Positions 1 through 10,816 of a stretch of 64,000 bases of DNA are shown one piece after another (the stretch's first letter is position 1; each line of letters starts with the position of its first letter). Location: assembly GCA_902786595.1 (NCBI GenBank), contig CADADB010000009.1:62001-126000 (forward strand). The letters run 5' to 3'. The notes beneath the pieces are model-generated. The model searched no databases, was not told where the DNA came from, and was given only the letters and a program-made list of their open reading frames with translations. The DNA is from an uncultured Bacteroidota bacterium (GTDB taxonomy: Bacteria; Bacteroidota; Bacteroidia; Bacteroidales; WCHB1-69). A program made the position numbers and the translations under genes.

Positions 1-624
1 AGGCATAAAAGCACAGATATGCTTCATTTTCTTCCCCTTAGCGTCTATGAGAAAGAAATCAGGGCAAAGATTGACGGCTTTTACCAGGGACTCGTCGTAG
101 GCGTTACGACTGAGCATGACGTAAAAGACATAGACATTGGCAGGTTTCATATTGCACCAGTTCCGTATGAAACGAGCTGTCATTTCAGGGTCATTCATCT
201 GATCCACGCTGTTGGTCAGGATGTAAATGAAATTGTCTTTTTTGTTGTCGATGTGCTTCACGGCATCTTTCAAGGCGGCGTAAAGATTGGCCTTGCTCTC
301 CTCTCGCATCAGCCGTTCAATATTGTTGAGTACTTTGTTTATGATTCCATCTGTTTGGTTCTCAGTGATTTCATTGGCGTTAAAAGAGGTGGCATCAAGT
401 GTTTCTTCTTGGAATGGTATCACAGTCACTCGGCCTTCCTGCAAGGATTTGATGTCTTGTTCAAGCCATTTCCGGGTGTTCTTCCATAGATTCTCAGTTG
501 TGTTCAATGCGGGCGTGGCATCAACCATGTAAATATGGTTTCGTTCGTGCTGCGCAAGCACATTGCTGGTTGCGAGCAAAACCAAGGAAGAAATGAATAT
601 GCTGTGGATTAGACGTCTCATCAT
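1..624 (-). CDS. Secreted VWA-like hypothetical protein, 3' end missing
   Basis: The frame is open for 208 codons from the ATG at 624 to the left edge, so the C-terminus is outside the window. It begins MMRRLIHSIFISSLVLLATS and has a clear signal peptide ending near LAQ. The mature protein starts with HIYMVDATPALN and later has DNKKDNFIYILTNSVDQMND. An Asp-containing strand after the leader followed by a 'YILTNS' strand resembles a von Willebrand factor A fold, but no complete MIDAS motif can be confirmed. A second ATG at 621 is equally possible. It lies 78 bp downstream of the end of the next minus-strand gene. Function unknown; the VWA reading is inference. Confidence 0.7.
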   Translation of the reverse strand, partial: MMRRLIHSIFISSLVLLATSNVLAQHERNHIYMVDATPALNTTENLWKNTRKWLEQDIKSLQEGRVTVIPFQEETLDATSFNANEITENQTDGIINKVLNNIERLMREESKANLYAALKDAVKHIDNKKDNFIYILTNSVDQMNDPEMTARFIRNWCNMKPANVYVFYVMLSRNAYDESLVKAVNLCPDFFLIDAKGKKMKHICAFMP

Positions 625-702
625 GATCTATATTCGTGCTGCCAGCAGTGATTAGTGAATCCTGTTCTTTATATCAGACGTCATACATCACACGTCATAC
701 GA

Positions 703-2187
703 TTAAAAATGCAGATACAAATTCACGGGCACTAAATTCGTCCCTTTCTCCATCGTTTCGCAGCTGAGCGAGAGGATGCGCAGATTCTGTCCAAAATGAG
801 ATGCCCTGCCTTTGTCGGAAAGCCGCGACTGCCAATAAGGGAAGCTCTCGTTGTTGAAGAGGACGAAGTTCAGCACGGAAGAAGATGCGACAGCATCATT
901 CACAAAGGGATAATTGCGATTTTGGGATAATGAGCCGGCTTCTTTCACGCTTTTCTGATAAACTTTCATGGCTTCAACAGAAGGTGCCAAAACCACACCG
1001 CATCCTCTTTGCGAGAAACATTTGACAGAATCTGGTGCAAAGGTTTTCAATAATCTCGCAAAATGGTGTGGAATGGGATACAGACCGTCAGGATGGGCGA
1101 TTCGCATGGAGTCTGCCTGGTCACCATAAAATGCCTCAAACACGTTCTTTGTGGTGTCAGAGTGTAATATAACATACTTGTATTCAACAGAATCAGAACT
1201 TAGTGAAAAGTACCCGATTTCGCAGGGTCTCAGTTGCTCGAGAGGGGCTGATTCTTCTCTCGTGAAATTGTGCATAATATCCAATTGCTCTACTCGAGGG
1301 GTTTCCAAATGTGCATACCATGAACATTGGGCGGGATATAAGTCTGTGATGGACATACCGTCCCCACTTCGATTCACCAGAATGTTGAACTCGTCCGCAT
1401 CTGGAGAATCCGTGAACATATACCCTGACAAAAACATTTCGTTGCTGGAAAACCGTAGCTGCAGTGCCGTCCACCCAGACATCTTCAGACTCATGGACAG
1501 TTTTTTCGACAAATCCTCATTCAAGAAGCTGGAAAAATATGGAGTATAACTTACAGGGTTGATTATCAGCCAGTTCTGTTTTTGGTTTTTTTCTGTAAGG
1601 TTATATATTTCCTTGAATTGTTTGTCCGACAGCAGGTTTTTTGGATGGGAGTGTTGCACGATGGCGCGTTTCAACAACTCTATGTCGGTGGAGAAGGAGA
1701 TGATGTGGTTGGTATAGACGAACTTCATGCTCTTGAAGTTGGTACCGTATGTATAGATTCGGTTGTTCTCAAAAGCGGTGTAGTTGTTGGGGTCGATGCT
1801 GAGGGCGCGCAAAAGCCGTTTGAATGACGCTTTGTCGGCATGAGTGTTGAAAAGCAAACTGACGGAGTTGTCCTGGACATGTCCTGAAATGGTGAGATCG
1901 TATTCTCCAGTGGGAAGTTTGCCGCGCATGGTCTCGTATGCAGGCAGAGCGTCCAGAAGGAACAGCTCGTTCAAACAGGCCGTGACGGATTTCGAGTCTT
2001 GGACAAATCCATCGTTGTCGTTTATGGCAAAGATGAACGTGGCGTCCGTCGGGATGGCCTCGATAAGTTCCGATTTGGATTGGCGCAACAAAGTGTAGTA
2101 GAAGAAAACACCAACACAAGCAAAGATGACGGCGATGATGGTGAGCCAAATCATCCAGGGGCGGTTTTCGCGCGTGTAGTTTTTCAT
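703..2187 (-). CDS. Membrane-anchored hypothetical protein (DUF3352-like)
   Basis: The protein has 494 residues. A short basic N-terminus (MKNYTRENRPW) is followed by one hydrophobic helix at about residues 11-32 (MIWLTIIAVIFACVGVFFYY), and the rest is predicted extracytoplasmic. The opening of the exported part, 'IPTDATFIFAINDNDGFV', with repeated alpha/beta blocks, resembles Bacteroidetes proteins annotated DUF3352. The overall layout, one N-terminal anchor plus a large periplasmic region, fits that family. No catalytic motif was recognised. The ATG at 2187 is the only start that keeps the anchor. The upstream spacer (2190-2303) is a tandem array plus a hairpin, so it probably does not share a simple operon leader with the gene upstream. 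Confidence 0.75.
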   Translation of the reverse strand: MKNYTRENRPWMIWLTIIAVIFACVGVFFYYTLLRQSKSELIEAIPTDATFIFAINDNDGFVQDSKSVTACLNELFLLDALPAYETMRGKLPTGEYDLTISGHVQDNSVSLLFNTHADKASFKRLLRALSIDPNNYTAFENNRIYTYGTNFKSMKFVYTNHIISFSTDIELLKRAIVQHSHPKNLLSDKQFKEIYNLTEKNQKQNWLIINPVSYTPYFSSFLNEDLSKKLSMSLKMSGWTALQLRFSSNEMFLSGYMFTDSPDADEFNILVNRSGDGMSITDLYPAQCSWYAHLETPRVEQLDIMHNFTREESAPLEQLRPCEIGYFSLSSDSVEYKYVILHSDTTKNVFEAFYGDQADSMRIAHPDGLYPIPHHFARLLKTFAPDSVKCFSQRGCGVVLAPSVEAMKVYQKSVKEAGSLSQNRNYPFVNDAVASSSVLNFVLFNNESFPYWQSRLSDKGRASHFGQNLRILSLSCETMEKGTNLVPVNLYLHF

Positions 2188-2189
2188 AA

Positions 2190-2303
2190 TGGTTATAGGT
2201 TATTGGTTATGGGTTATAGAAGCTGGTTTATAGTTTATAGTGAATAGTGAATAGTGAATAGTGAGTAGTGAGTAGTGAATAGTGAGTAGTGAATAGTGAT
2301 TAG
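2190..2303. repeat. Degenerate tandem arrays (GGTTATTGGTTAT and GTGAATAGTGAGTA units)
   Basis: Two abutting arrays fill the gap upstream of the 703-2187 gene. 2190-2240 has units like GGTTATAGGTTATT. 2239-2302 has about nine 7-bp units of GTGAATA/GTGAGTA. No open frame of note. Confidence 0.8.
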
Positions 2304-2308
2304 AAAAT

Positions 2309-2336
2309 GTAGAGACGCAAAATTTTGCGTCTCTAC
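2309..2336. repeat. 28-bp perfect palindrome, GTAGAGACGC type hairpin
   Basis: The left arm is GTAGAGACGCAAAA and the right arm is its exact reverse complement. It lies 9 bp past the stop of the DUF5606 gene and can act as a terminator hairpin. It belongs to the same family as the palindromes at 3805 and 8696: same length, same GTAG...CTAC ends and similar GC stem. Confidence 0.75.
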
Positions 2337-2345
2337 GGTCGGGAA

Positions 2346-2783
2346 TTATTCGTTGTCAGATTTCTCTGCGGGTTCTTCGGTCTTTTCCTCGGTTGTCGGT
2401 TCCTCTAAATCCACCAGGTTATGCTCCACGAGAATATTGTACCAAGAGAAGACCTTTTTCATGTTAGAGACATAGACGCGGTCGCGGTCGTATTCGGGCA
2501 AAATCTCGGCGAAATAGGCCTTGATGGCGTTGTTGTCCTTCGGCATCTCCATCTTCTTCCCATCTTCCTTGCGGTAGATGTTCTGGAAGACGATCTGCAA
2601 AGGCACTTCGTCCGTTTCAGTGAATATGGCGATGTTGTCCAATGCGGCCACACCGTCGCTGGAAAAGGCAGGAAAACGTTTGCCATCGTCGAGTCCCTCC
2701 ACGATGAAGCTGTTAGTCGTTTTAGAGAGGAATTTGAACAGGCCTCCTTTGCCTGTGATCGATAAAATCTTGCTTAAATCCAT
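2346..2783 (-). CDS. DUF5606 domain protein
   Basis: This 145-residue cytosolic protein has no signal or membrane segment. The N-terminal half (MDLSKILSITGKGGLFKFLS, then SFIVEGLDDGKRFPAFSS and VAALDNIAIFT) matches the conserved Bacteroidetes family DUF5606. The centre reads 'MPKDNNAIKAYFAEILPEYDRDRVYVSNMKKVFSWYNIL', also typical of the family. The C-terminus is an acidic Glu/Pro-rich tail. The family is widespread in the phylum and its function is unknown. The start ATG at 2783 gives the family's usual N-terminus. It is flanked by a hairpin downstream and a repeat element upstream, so it is probably transcribed alone. Confidence 0.85.
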   Translation of the reverse strand: MDLSKILSITGKGGLFKFLSKTTNSFIVEGLDDGKRFPAFSSDGVAALDNIAIFTETDEVPLQIVFQNIYRKEDGKKMEMPKDNNAIKAYFAEILPEYDRDRVYVSNMKKVFSWYNILVEHNLVDLEEPTTEEKTEEPAEKSDNE

Positions 2784-2824
2784 TTTTTAAAGTTTATTGG
2801 TTATTGGTTATTGAAAAAAACAAT

Positions 2825-2864
2825 TTCCTTGAACAGCCCCGACAGGGGCAAGAGCTCGGTAGAG
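2825..2864. repeat. Dispersed AGCCCC/GGGGC hairpin element, copy 1
   Basis: It reads TTCCTTGAACAGCCCCGACA followed by GGGGCAAGAGCTCGGTAGAG. The core CAGCCCCG-N-AGGGGC can form a short hairpin. Similar copies lie at 13871, 38819, 39771 and 62141, with a degenerate one near 52157. Confidence 0.75.
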
Positions 2865-2886
2865 CAGGAAAAAACGATAATAAGGT

Positions 2887-3786
2887 TCATTCATTATAAT
2901 ATTCGAACGTCCGTTTTTTGACATACACGATTTGTCCGTCCACGGCGCAGACCTCGGTCTGCCAGTTTTTGTGGGTGTCGTAGTCGAAGAAGTAGTGGAA
3001 TTCCTTGACGTGGTGCAGCTTGTCTTCGTAAATGACCTTGCGCACGCGGCCGTCCTGGGCGTATTCCGTGTAGGTGTATTCAATCATCTGGTTGCCAGAT
3101 TTATAGACGCAACGATTAACCTCGTCGCCGTAGTTGTCATACTCGATTTTGGCCGTCTTGAAAACTTTTCCGTTGGGCTCGAACTCAGTAATCTGCGTCA
3201 CTAATCCCTGCTCATTGAACTTGTTCTCCGTCGTGGTCTGCAGCTTTCCGAAGGTCTGCACTGTCCGGATGGCGTTGCCGATGCCGTCGGTGGTGTGCGC
3301 GAACGACATCACGAGGCTGTCGCCCTGATAGACCTGCTCGCCCACGAGGAATCCGTTGCGGTCGTAGGTGTAGGTACCGTATGTGACCAGCGTACTGTCG
3401 GCGTCATACTCTTCCCATCGTATGATCTTGGCCTTGTCGTCGTAGGTGTATTCGCGGCGCAACACGACTTCCTGCTTTTCGTTGAGTTTGTCAAACTCCC
3501 GAAGCCAGCCGTCGGCGGTGTAGCGTTGCCACGAGCCTGCATCGAATGTCCTCCCGTCGAAGAGCGCCTTCAGGTTGGCGGTGTCCTTCAGCGGAATCGA
3601 GTCAGCGTACAAATAGCAGGTCGCACTCGCCACCCACCGGACCTTCCCGAAGATATGGTTCCTCTCCAGATGATTTTTCTCAATGTCAGGGGTGATGACG
3701 ATGGGCTTCGGCTTTTTATGGCAACCGCTGGAAATCGTCATTAGGAGAATGGCGAACACGAGAAATTGGTATCGAGGTTTGGGCAT
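2887..3786 (-). CDS. Lipoprotein with repeated YD-like beta strands
   Basis: The protein has 299 residues. A lipoprotein signal peptide (LLMTISSGCHKK) gives a predicted lipid-modified Cys at about residue 22. The mature part carries repeated short motifs: 'YTYDDKAKIIRWEEYDAD', 'YTYDRNGFLVGEQVY', 'NKFNEQGLVTQITEFEPNG', 'YDNYGDEVNRCVYKSG'. These are spaced about 25-30 residues apart, like the loose RHS/YD-type or MORN-like beta repeats of Bacteroidetes surface lipoproteins. It is probably anchored in the outer membrane. No enzyme motif is visible and the function is unknown. The ATG at 3786 places the lipobox correctly. Confidence 0.8.
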   Translation of the reverse strand: MPKPRYQFLVFAILLMTISSGCHKKPKPIVITPDIEKNHLERNHIFGKVRWVASATCYLYADSIPLKDTANLKALFDGRTFDAGSWQRYTADGWLREFDKLNEKQEVVLRREYTYDDKAKIIRWEEYDADSTLVTYGTYTYDRNGFLVGEQVYQGDSLVMSFAHTTDGIGNAIRTVQTFGKLQTTTENKFNEQGLVTQITEFEPNGKVFKTAKIEYDNYGDEVNRCVYKSGNQMIEYTYTEYAQDGRVRKVIYEDKLHHVKEFHYFFDYDTHKNWQTEVCAVDGQIVYVKKRTFEYYNE

Positions 3787-3804
3787 TTGCGATTATGGAG
3801 AATT

Positions 3805-3832
3805 GTAGGGGCGAATAATCATTCGCCCCTAC
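3805..3832. repeat. 28-bp palindrome, GTAGGGGCG type, copy 1
   Basis: The arms are GTAGGGGCGAA and TTCGCCCCTAC with a 6-base centre. All 28 bases are identical to the copy at 8696-8723. It sits between the stop of hutU and the start of the next minus-strand gene and can form a strong hairpin on either strand. Confidence 0.85.
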
Positions 3833-3840
3833 GGTACACA

Positions 3841-5838
<1,998 letters not shown>

Positions 5839-5872
5839 ATTGTTTCTGTTTTAACGTTATCTTTTTTAACAA

Positions 5873-5892
5873 GCGGCAAAGGTACACAAATT
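5873..5892 (-). promoter_or_regulatory. Putative hutU promoter (TACCTTTG -7 box)
   Basis: On the minus strand the sequence reads AATTTGTGTACCTTTGCCGC. TACCTTTG fits the Bacteroidetes -7 consensus TAnnTTTG. The whole 20-mer is identical to the one upstream of kdsA at 13790-13809. Confidence 0.6.
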
Positions 5893-5901
5893 TTAAATAC
5901 G

Positions 5902-7698
5902 CTACTTCTTCTCTACCACCGGCTGCTCCAACCCCACAATCCGGCTCACCGTTTTGCCGTCAATGACGAAATCGATGCGGTAGAGTTGGTAGGGCTTGCT
6001 TTTCGGCAGTTTCGGGAGGGTGATGATGTGGATGAGACCAGAAATCCCTTCACTCACCACATCGACATGATTCTGAAACACTTTCACTTTTACGGGCTTT
6101 CCCTCCGTGGCTTTTCCATTGCGGTAGGTAAGCGGTGTAGCTGTGACTGTCAGGGTGTTGTACATTTGTTTTTCCGAACTTTTTACGATAACGAAAAACT
6201 GGTTGCTCGTTTTGCTGTTCATCTCGCGCGAATAGACGACGAATAACACGTCGTCCTCGCAGCCGTATTTCAGAATGTTGTAGGCACGGAGGAAGTCGGT
6301 GATGCCGTAACCGTAGCCGTCGGTCTTGTCAGGCTCCACATAGACATTGCCGTTCATCACCACATTGCGGTCGCCGGCTTTCCGCACGGCCTCCATGATT
6401 TCGTAGTTGCTCTTCTCGGGGAAGGCCTGCCACAGACAGGCGACCATGCCGGAGAGCATCGGGGAGGAGAAGGAGGTGCCGTCTGCAATGGTGATAAGGC
6501 CTGCGGGAGTACTGATATAGGTGTTTCGGCCCACGGCGCATGCGTCGGGCTTGATACGGCCGTCTGCGGTGGGACCGAACGAACTGAAATAGGCGCGTTT
6601 ACGCTTGGTATTTACAGCTCCCACGGTGAGGATGTCCTTGGCGTCGGCAGGGGTTCCAAGGTACTTCCACTTTTTACCGCCTTCGTTGCCCGCGCTGTTG
6701 CAAATCAGCAGTCCTTTGCTCGCGGCGATGGTGGCGCCTCTCGAAGCACGGCTTATCTCACCCGTCAGGTCGGAGTAGGTGCGTTGGTTGATGCTGTCAT
6801 CAAAGGTGGTGTATCCCAATGAGGAATTAAGTACCTGACAACCAAGACTGTCGGCGTACTCCAAGCCGGCTACCCAGTTGTCTTCCTCTACACGGTCCTC
6901 GCTGCCGGACTCTTCAGTCTGTGCAACATAGACCTGCACCATCGGGGCGGTGCCGACGAGCAAACCAGGAAGATAGGAGGCGATGCAGGAGAGCACCATC
7001 GTGCCGTGAGAATGTTTGCGCATTGGGTCTTTTTCGGGCTCCACGAAGTTGCGGGCACCCAACAGACGATGGTCGTTGCGCAAGATGTTGAAGCACGAGA
7101 TCGTGTCGATGTTTTGGAAACCACCATCAAGAACCATCATCTGCATCCCCTCGCCGCGGAAGCCCATGCGGTGCAGCCACTGCACATTGTTGACACGCAC
7201 CTGCTGGGCCGCTTTGCCGTAGTCAAAGTTATTGTTTTTCAGGATATCTGACTGATAGGAGAAGGTTGGTTGACCACCGCTCCCCGGGAAGACGTAAGCG
7301 GGTTCCCAGGGCGGTAGCAGGGTGTCCTTCGGCACATCGGTGCGTTCCACGGAATCCACAAAAGGCAGCTTCTCGATGGCCTCCTTCATGTCCTCGCGCA
7401 GGGCATAGACGGTCATTCCGTTGAGCCACTTGGTGGTGGTGAAGCAGCGGGCGGCCGTGTCGAGGGCAAGTACTTGCCGCACGTAGTCGGGGCTCACGGG
7501 CAGGTCGCGCTCGTCAATAGCGATGCCGTGGGCTTTGCGCAATTCAATGGCCCAGGGCGACAGGAACGCTTCGGGCTTGTCAATGGAGTAGGGGGTTCCC
7601 TTCTTGTCGGTGAACGCCACCCAGTACTTCGCGGGCGACTGCGCGAAAATCCCTGCTGTGAAGAGTAATGTCAGCGTTGTAAAGAGGATTTTTTTCAT
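5902..7698 (-). CDS. Secreted subtilisin-like serine protease (S8)
   Basis: The protein has 598 residues with a signal peptide (MKKILFTTLTLLFTAGIFAQ). The catalytic triad is visible in subtilase context: Asp191 in MVLDGGF, His231 in HSHGTMV and Ser409 in DGTSFSSPM. Asn338 in NSAGNEG serves as the oxyanion residue. Residues 21-170 form a prodomain-like region. After the catalytic core (to about 480) there is a beta-rich C-terminal region without a recognisable T9SS sorting motif, so export beyond the outer membrane is not proved. It probably degrades proteins in the periplasm or at the surface. The neighbours do not indicate a substrate. Confidence 0.92.
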   Translation of the reverse strand: MKKILFTTLTLLFTAGIFAQSPAKYWVAFTDKKGTPYSIDKPEAFLSPWAIELRKAHGIAIDERDLPVSPDYVRQVLALDTAARCFTTTKWLNGMTVYALREDMKEAIEKLPFVDSVERTDVPKDTLLPPWEPAYVFPGSGGQPTFSYQSDILKNNNFDYGKAAQQVRVNNVQWLHRMGFRGEGMQMMVLDGGFQNIDTISCFNILRNDHRLLGARNFVEPEKDPMRKHSHGTMVLSCIASYLPGLLVGTAPMVQVYVAQTEESGSEDRVEEDNWVAGLEYADSLGCQVLNSSLGYTTFDDSINQRTYSDLTGEISRASRGATIAASKGLLICNSAGNEGGKKWKYLGTPADAKDILTVGAVNTKRKRAYFSSFGPTADGRIKPDACAVGRNTYISTPAGLITIADGTSFSSPMLSGMVACLWQAFPEKSNYEIMEAVRKAGDRNVVMNGNVYVEPDKTDGYGYGITDFLRAYNILKYGCEDDVLFVVYSREMNSKTSNQFFVIVKSSEKQMYNTLTVTATPLTYRNGKATEGKPVKVKVFQNHVDVVSEGISGLIHIITLPKLPKSKPYQLYRIDFVIDGKTVSRIVGLEQPVVEKK

Positions 7699-7700
7699 GA

Positions 7701-7832
7701 TAACAATAACAATAACAATAACTATAACTATAACTATGAACTAACTTAGATGTCGAATGAATTAACCCTTAATTACCAACCATCAAATCGTAAACCACAA
7801 ACCGCAAATCGTAAATCGCAAATCGCAAACCG
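7701..7832. repeat. Tandem arrays in spacer (TAACAATAACAA, then AAATCGCAAATCG)
   Basis: 7701-7738 has units of AACAATA then AACTATA. 7784-7832 has 7-bp units such as CAAATCG and CAAACCG. The second array starts at the stop codon of the 7833-8678 gene (minus strand GAATAACGGTTTGCGATTTG). Confidence 0.8.
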
Positions 7833-8678
7833 TTATTCGTTGTTCCGTCGCAGGTACTCTTCCGCATACCGGTAAAACTTCATCGCCATCTCTTTGTTGC
7901 CGCGTTTTTCGGCTTCGCGGGCAATGCTGAGGTACGACTCATAGACCCCTTCGCGCGAACGCAGGATGCCTTTGTAGTAGTCGTCGTTGCAGTAGCCGCT
8001 GGGCATGTTGTTGCAGAACTGTTCCAGAGCAAGGAAAACTTCCAAGGCCTCTGCCGCGCGGCCGCTTTTCACCAATTCGTCCCCGTGTGTGTAAAGACGG
8101 TCATAGAGTTGGAGCGTGAAGTCGGAAACTTCGTTTTCCTGCTCTTCCGTCAGAGTGGTCTGCGTATAGACTTTATGGATGAGGTCAACGCAGGACTGGT
8201 ATTGGTTTTGCGCCAGCAGGATTTTGCATTTCAGCAACATGGCGTCAGGGTTGTGGGGATTGTACTGCAGAGCGCGGTCTAGATGATACATGGTCCGTGC
8301 GGTGTCGCGGAAAGAAAGCTCCTCCACGGCGCGTAGGTAGAACTCGTGATCCACCAATGATTTGCGTATGGTGAAAATCTCGTTCATCCGTTCCGCCTTG
8401 CTGCGGATATGTCTGTAGGCCTGTTTTGTGGCATAGAAGTCCATCTTGGGATTTCTCGCCAAAGTGGTGTTCAACTGATTGCCGATCTTGTCCATGTTTT
8501 TGAGTATGTCCTGGAGAAAGAGGTAGTGCAACGAAACAATTTCCGGATCCTCGTAATTGAGTTCGTCGAGCCGCGTGTCCCAACGTTGGAACATCGCCGG
8601 CAGCGAGTCCGCCGGCACCTGCGCGGTTGTTCCCACCCACGTGAGTAGCATCACAAAGAAGATCTCTATTTTCTGCAT
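7833..8678 (-). CDS. Secreted TPR-like helical protein
   Basis: The protein has 281 residues with a signal peptide (MQKIEIFFVMLLTWVGTTAQ). The mature protein is almost entirely helical. 'RTMYHLDRALQYNPHNPDAMLLKCKILLAQNQYQSCVDLIHKVY' has tetratricopeptide-repeat spacing (A..Y.P..P.A....). Later helices such as 'LVKSGRAAEALEVFLALEQFC' and 'EAEKRGNKEMAMKFYRYAEEYLRR' continue the pattern. It is probably a periplasmic scaffold. It lies 54 bp downstream of the thioredoxin lipoprotein gene on the same strand, separated only by a palindrome, so partial co-transcription is possible. Partner and role unknown. Confidence 0.8.
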   Translation of the reverse strand: MQKIEIFFVMLLTWVGTTAQVPADSLPAMFQRWDTRLDELNYEDPEIVSLHYLFLQDILKNMDKIGNQLNTTLARNPKMDFYATKQAYRHIRSKAERMNEIFTIRKSLVDHEFYLRAVEELSFRDTARTMYHLDRALQYNPHNPDAMLLKCKILLAQNQYQSCVDLIHKVYTQTTLTEEQENEVSDFTLQLYDRLYTHGDELVKSGRAAEALEVFLALEQFCNNMPSGYCNDDYYKGILRSREGVYESYLSIAREAEKRGNKEMAMKFYRYAEEYLRRNNE

Positions 8679-8695
8679 GGAATGGTTTAAGGGTG

Positions 8696-8726
<31 letters not shown>

Positions 8727-8732
8727 TATATG

Positions 8733-9263
8733 TTACTTGTTGATGAAATCCTGAATTAATTTCTCCAGCTCCGCCTCCGTGGGTGCCCCTACCATCTTCC
8801 CGGGCTGTGTGTTGGGCTTGAAGAAGAAGAGGGTGGGGATACTCTGGATGCCGAGACTTTGGCAGATGTCCTCCGCCTTATCGACATTCACTTTGTAGAT
8901 GATCAGCTGGCCTTTGTACTTTTCGGCGAGCTTTTCGGTGATGGGCTTCAGCTGCATGCACGGACGGCACCAGTCGGCGTAGAAATCCACAATGCAGGGG
9001 GTGGTGCCTTTGTAACGGAGGCCAAGTTCTGGATTAATGTCCGTGATCTTGCTCCTGAACTCATCGGAGGTGATGGCAATAACCTTGCCTGAAAGCTCCT
9101 CAGAGTTGGAATTGCCGTCTTCCTGAGATGGATTCAGGTAGTCGTATTTGTTTTGTGCAGAAACTTCCGTCGCATCTTGGTTCTGTTGTTCTGATGTCTT
9201 TTTCTGTCCGCAGCCGGCAAATAAGACAGCTGCCATGAGGGTGACTAAAAGGTGCTTTTTCAT
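8733..9263 (-). CDS. Thioredoxin-fold lipoprotein
   Basis: The protein has 176 residues. The lipobox LFAGC gives a lipid-modified Cys18. After a Ser/Gln/Asn-rich linker to about residue 58, a thioredoxin domain follows with 'IVDFYADWCRPCMQLKPI'. The active site is Cys99-Arg-Pro-Cys102. 'LGIQSIPTLFFFKP' supplies the cis-proline loop. It probably reduces or isomerises disulfides in exported proteins. CRPC instead of CGPC suggests a shifted redox potential, which is inference. The ATG at 9263 sets the lipobox at the usual distance. Confidence 0.92.
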   Translation of the reverse strand: MKKHLLVTLMAAVLFAGCGQKKTSEQQNQDATEVSAQNKYDYLNPSQEDGNSNSEELSGKVIAITSDEFRSKITDINPELGLRYKGTTPCIVDFYADWCRPCMQLKPITEKLAEKYKGQLIIYKVNVDKAEDICQSLGIQSIPTLFFFKPNTQPGKMVGAPTEAELEKLIQDFINK

Positions 9264-9264
9264 T

Positions 9265-9412
9265 TCTATTAATGGTTATGGGTTATAGGTTATTGGTTAT
9301 TGAAGGTCGTGAATAGTGAATAGAATTAATGTTATAGTCATAGTTATAGTTATAGTTTATGTCTAAGTCTAAGTTAATAAGCTAATAGCCAAAAGCCAAT
9401 AGCTAATAGCCA
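9265..9412. repeat. Tandem arrays between thioredoxin gene and murD
   Basis: 9265-9303 has GGTTATTGGTTAT-type units. 9331-9360 has TATAGTTATAGT units. 9361-9375 has GTCTAAGTCTAAG. 9378-9412 has AGCCAATAGCTAATAGCC units. The last array runs into the end of murD, whose final codons and TAG stop lie inside it. Confidence 0.8.
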
Positions 9413-10779
9413 GCCACCAACTGCTTGAACGTCTCGCCTCGCTGCTCGAAGTTCTTGAATTGGTTGTAGCTGGCAGCGGCTGGGGAGAGGAGGACGACAC
9501 CGTTTTCGGGTGTCTTGTCGTATGCGTAGCGGATGATGGCCTCCCAATCGTCGGTTTCGATATGGCTTTGGGGCATCGCGCCCTGCTCACGGCACATCTC
9601 CAGCATGCGGTGGCCGGCGGGACCGGTGAAGGCGATGTTCTCAATCGGATTCTCTTTCAGGAAGTCGATGAGCATCTGGTAGTCGATACCGCGGTCGTGC
9701 CCGCCGAGGATGAGCGTGTCCACCCCCCGTAGGGCTTTCACCGCCGCAATGGCCGATTCGGGAATGGTGGAGATGCTGTCATTGTAAAACTCGATGCCCT
9801 TGAATTTGCCCACGAACTCGATACGGTGCGGCAACCCCTTGAAGGTCAGTAGCGCATCCATGATGTCCTGATGCTTGATGCCCAACCTGCGACAGATCGC
9901 AATGGCAGCCATGATGTTGAAATAGTTGTGCGTGCCAGGCAGGTTCTTGTAGTCGATGAGATCGTACTCGTCGATGATTTCGCCGTCGTTCATGAAGCGG
10001 ATGAGGTGATTCTTACAGCGTGCGTGCAGCCCCGGATGGATCTGTGTGCCGAAAACGCAAGTGTCGCTTTCGGGTTGGTTGCCCTTCACCCAGCCGGGAA
10101 TGTGTTCGTCGTCTCCATTGTAAACCAGGAAGTTGCCTTTATGCTGGAAATTGAAAATGTTCGTTTTGGCATTTTGGTAGTTGTTGAAGGAGTTGAAGTG
10201 GTCGAGGTGCTCCTGATAGATGTTCAGCAGTACGGCGTAATCAGGCGAGTGGTGTGTGAACTCCAGTTGGTGTGCCGAAAGTTCCGCCACCACAAGCGAT
10301 TCGGACGTGAGCTGCTCCACGATGTCAAAAAACGGTGTGCCGATGTTGCCTGCCAGGAAGACGTTTTCCCGTGAATGGTTCAGGATGTGGTAGATGAGCG
10401 AAGCAGTTGTACTCTTCCCTTTCGTGCCGGTGATGCCGATGACCTGCTCATGGAAATATTCCAAAAAGAGGTTTGTCTGAGAAGTGATTCGCTCGTTTTC
10501 GATGTAATAGTCAAGCCGGTTGAAACTGATGCCCGGACTCTTGAAAATAAGGTCGTAGTTGTTCAGGTTACGATCGTAATCCTTGCCTTTAATGATTTTG
10601 AGGTGCTTGTCATCCGCGAAATCGTCCGTTATCAGCTTCTCATTGCCGTCGGCGACCACGAGCTTCATTTTCGGGAAATGCTTGCGGATAAACCGGTAGG
10701 TGGAAACACCCTCCTTGCCGAATCCGAGGATTATAACTTTCTTATTCTCAATTCTTTCGAGAAGGTTCTCTAAAGCCAT
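9403..10779 (-). CDS. murD: UDP-N-acetylmuramoylalanine--D-glutamate ligase
   Basis: Cytosolic Mur ligase that adds D-glutamate to UDP-MurNAc-L-Ala in peptidoglycan synthesis. Translation from ATG 10779 gives 458 residues, the usual MurD size. An upstream in-frame extension to 11013 is out of family and overlaps the preceding gene, so it is rejected. Visible motifs are the N-terminal glycine loop 'VIILGFGKEGVSTYRF', the ATP loop 'GITGTKGKSTTASLIYHIL', 'NIYQEHLDHF', 'PHRIEFVGKFKGIEFYNDSI' and 'LILGGHDRGIDY'. It follows the TMTC-like gene by 37 bp on the same strand, so the two may be co-transcribed. No other mur gene is next to it. The last codons overlap a tandem repeat. Confidence 0.93.
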   Translation of the reverse strand: MALENLLERIENKKVIILGFGKEGVSTYRFIRKHFPKMKLVVADGNEKLITDDFADDKHLKIIKGKDYDRNLNNYDLIFKSPGISFNRLDYYIENERITSQTNLFLEYFHEQVIGITGTKGKSTTASLIYHILNHSRENVFLAGNIGTPFFDIVEQLTSESLVVAELSAHQLEFTHHSPDYAVLLNIYQEHLDHFNSFNNYQNAKTNIFNFQHKGNFLVYNGDDEHIPGWVKGNQPESDTCVFGTQIHPGLHARCKNHLIRFMNDGEIIDEYDLIDYKNLPGTHNYFNIMAAIAICRRLGIKHQDIMDALLTFKGLPHRIEFVGKFKGIEFYNDSISTIPESAIAAVKALRGVDTLILGGHDRGIDYQMLIDFLKENPIENIAFTGPAGHRMLEMCREQGAMPQSHIETDDWEAIIRYAYDKTPENGVVLLSPAAASYNQFKNFEQRGETFKQLVAGY

Positions 10780-10816
10780 AGGTGGTTTTGGTTTTAAAGC
10801 GCGAATATACACTTTT

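Noticed and set aside
19..532. Plus-strand frames at the left edge
   Set aside because: They are antisense to the minus-strand partial gene with a signal peptide (start 624), which runs open to the edge.
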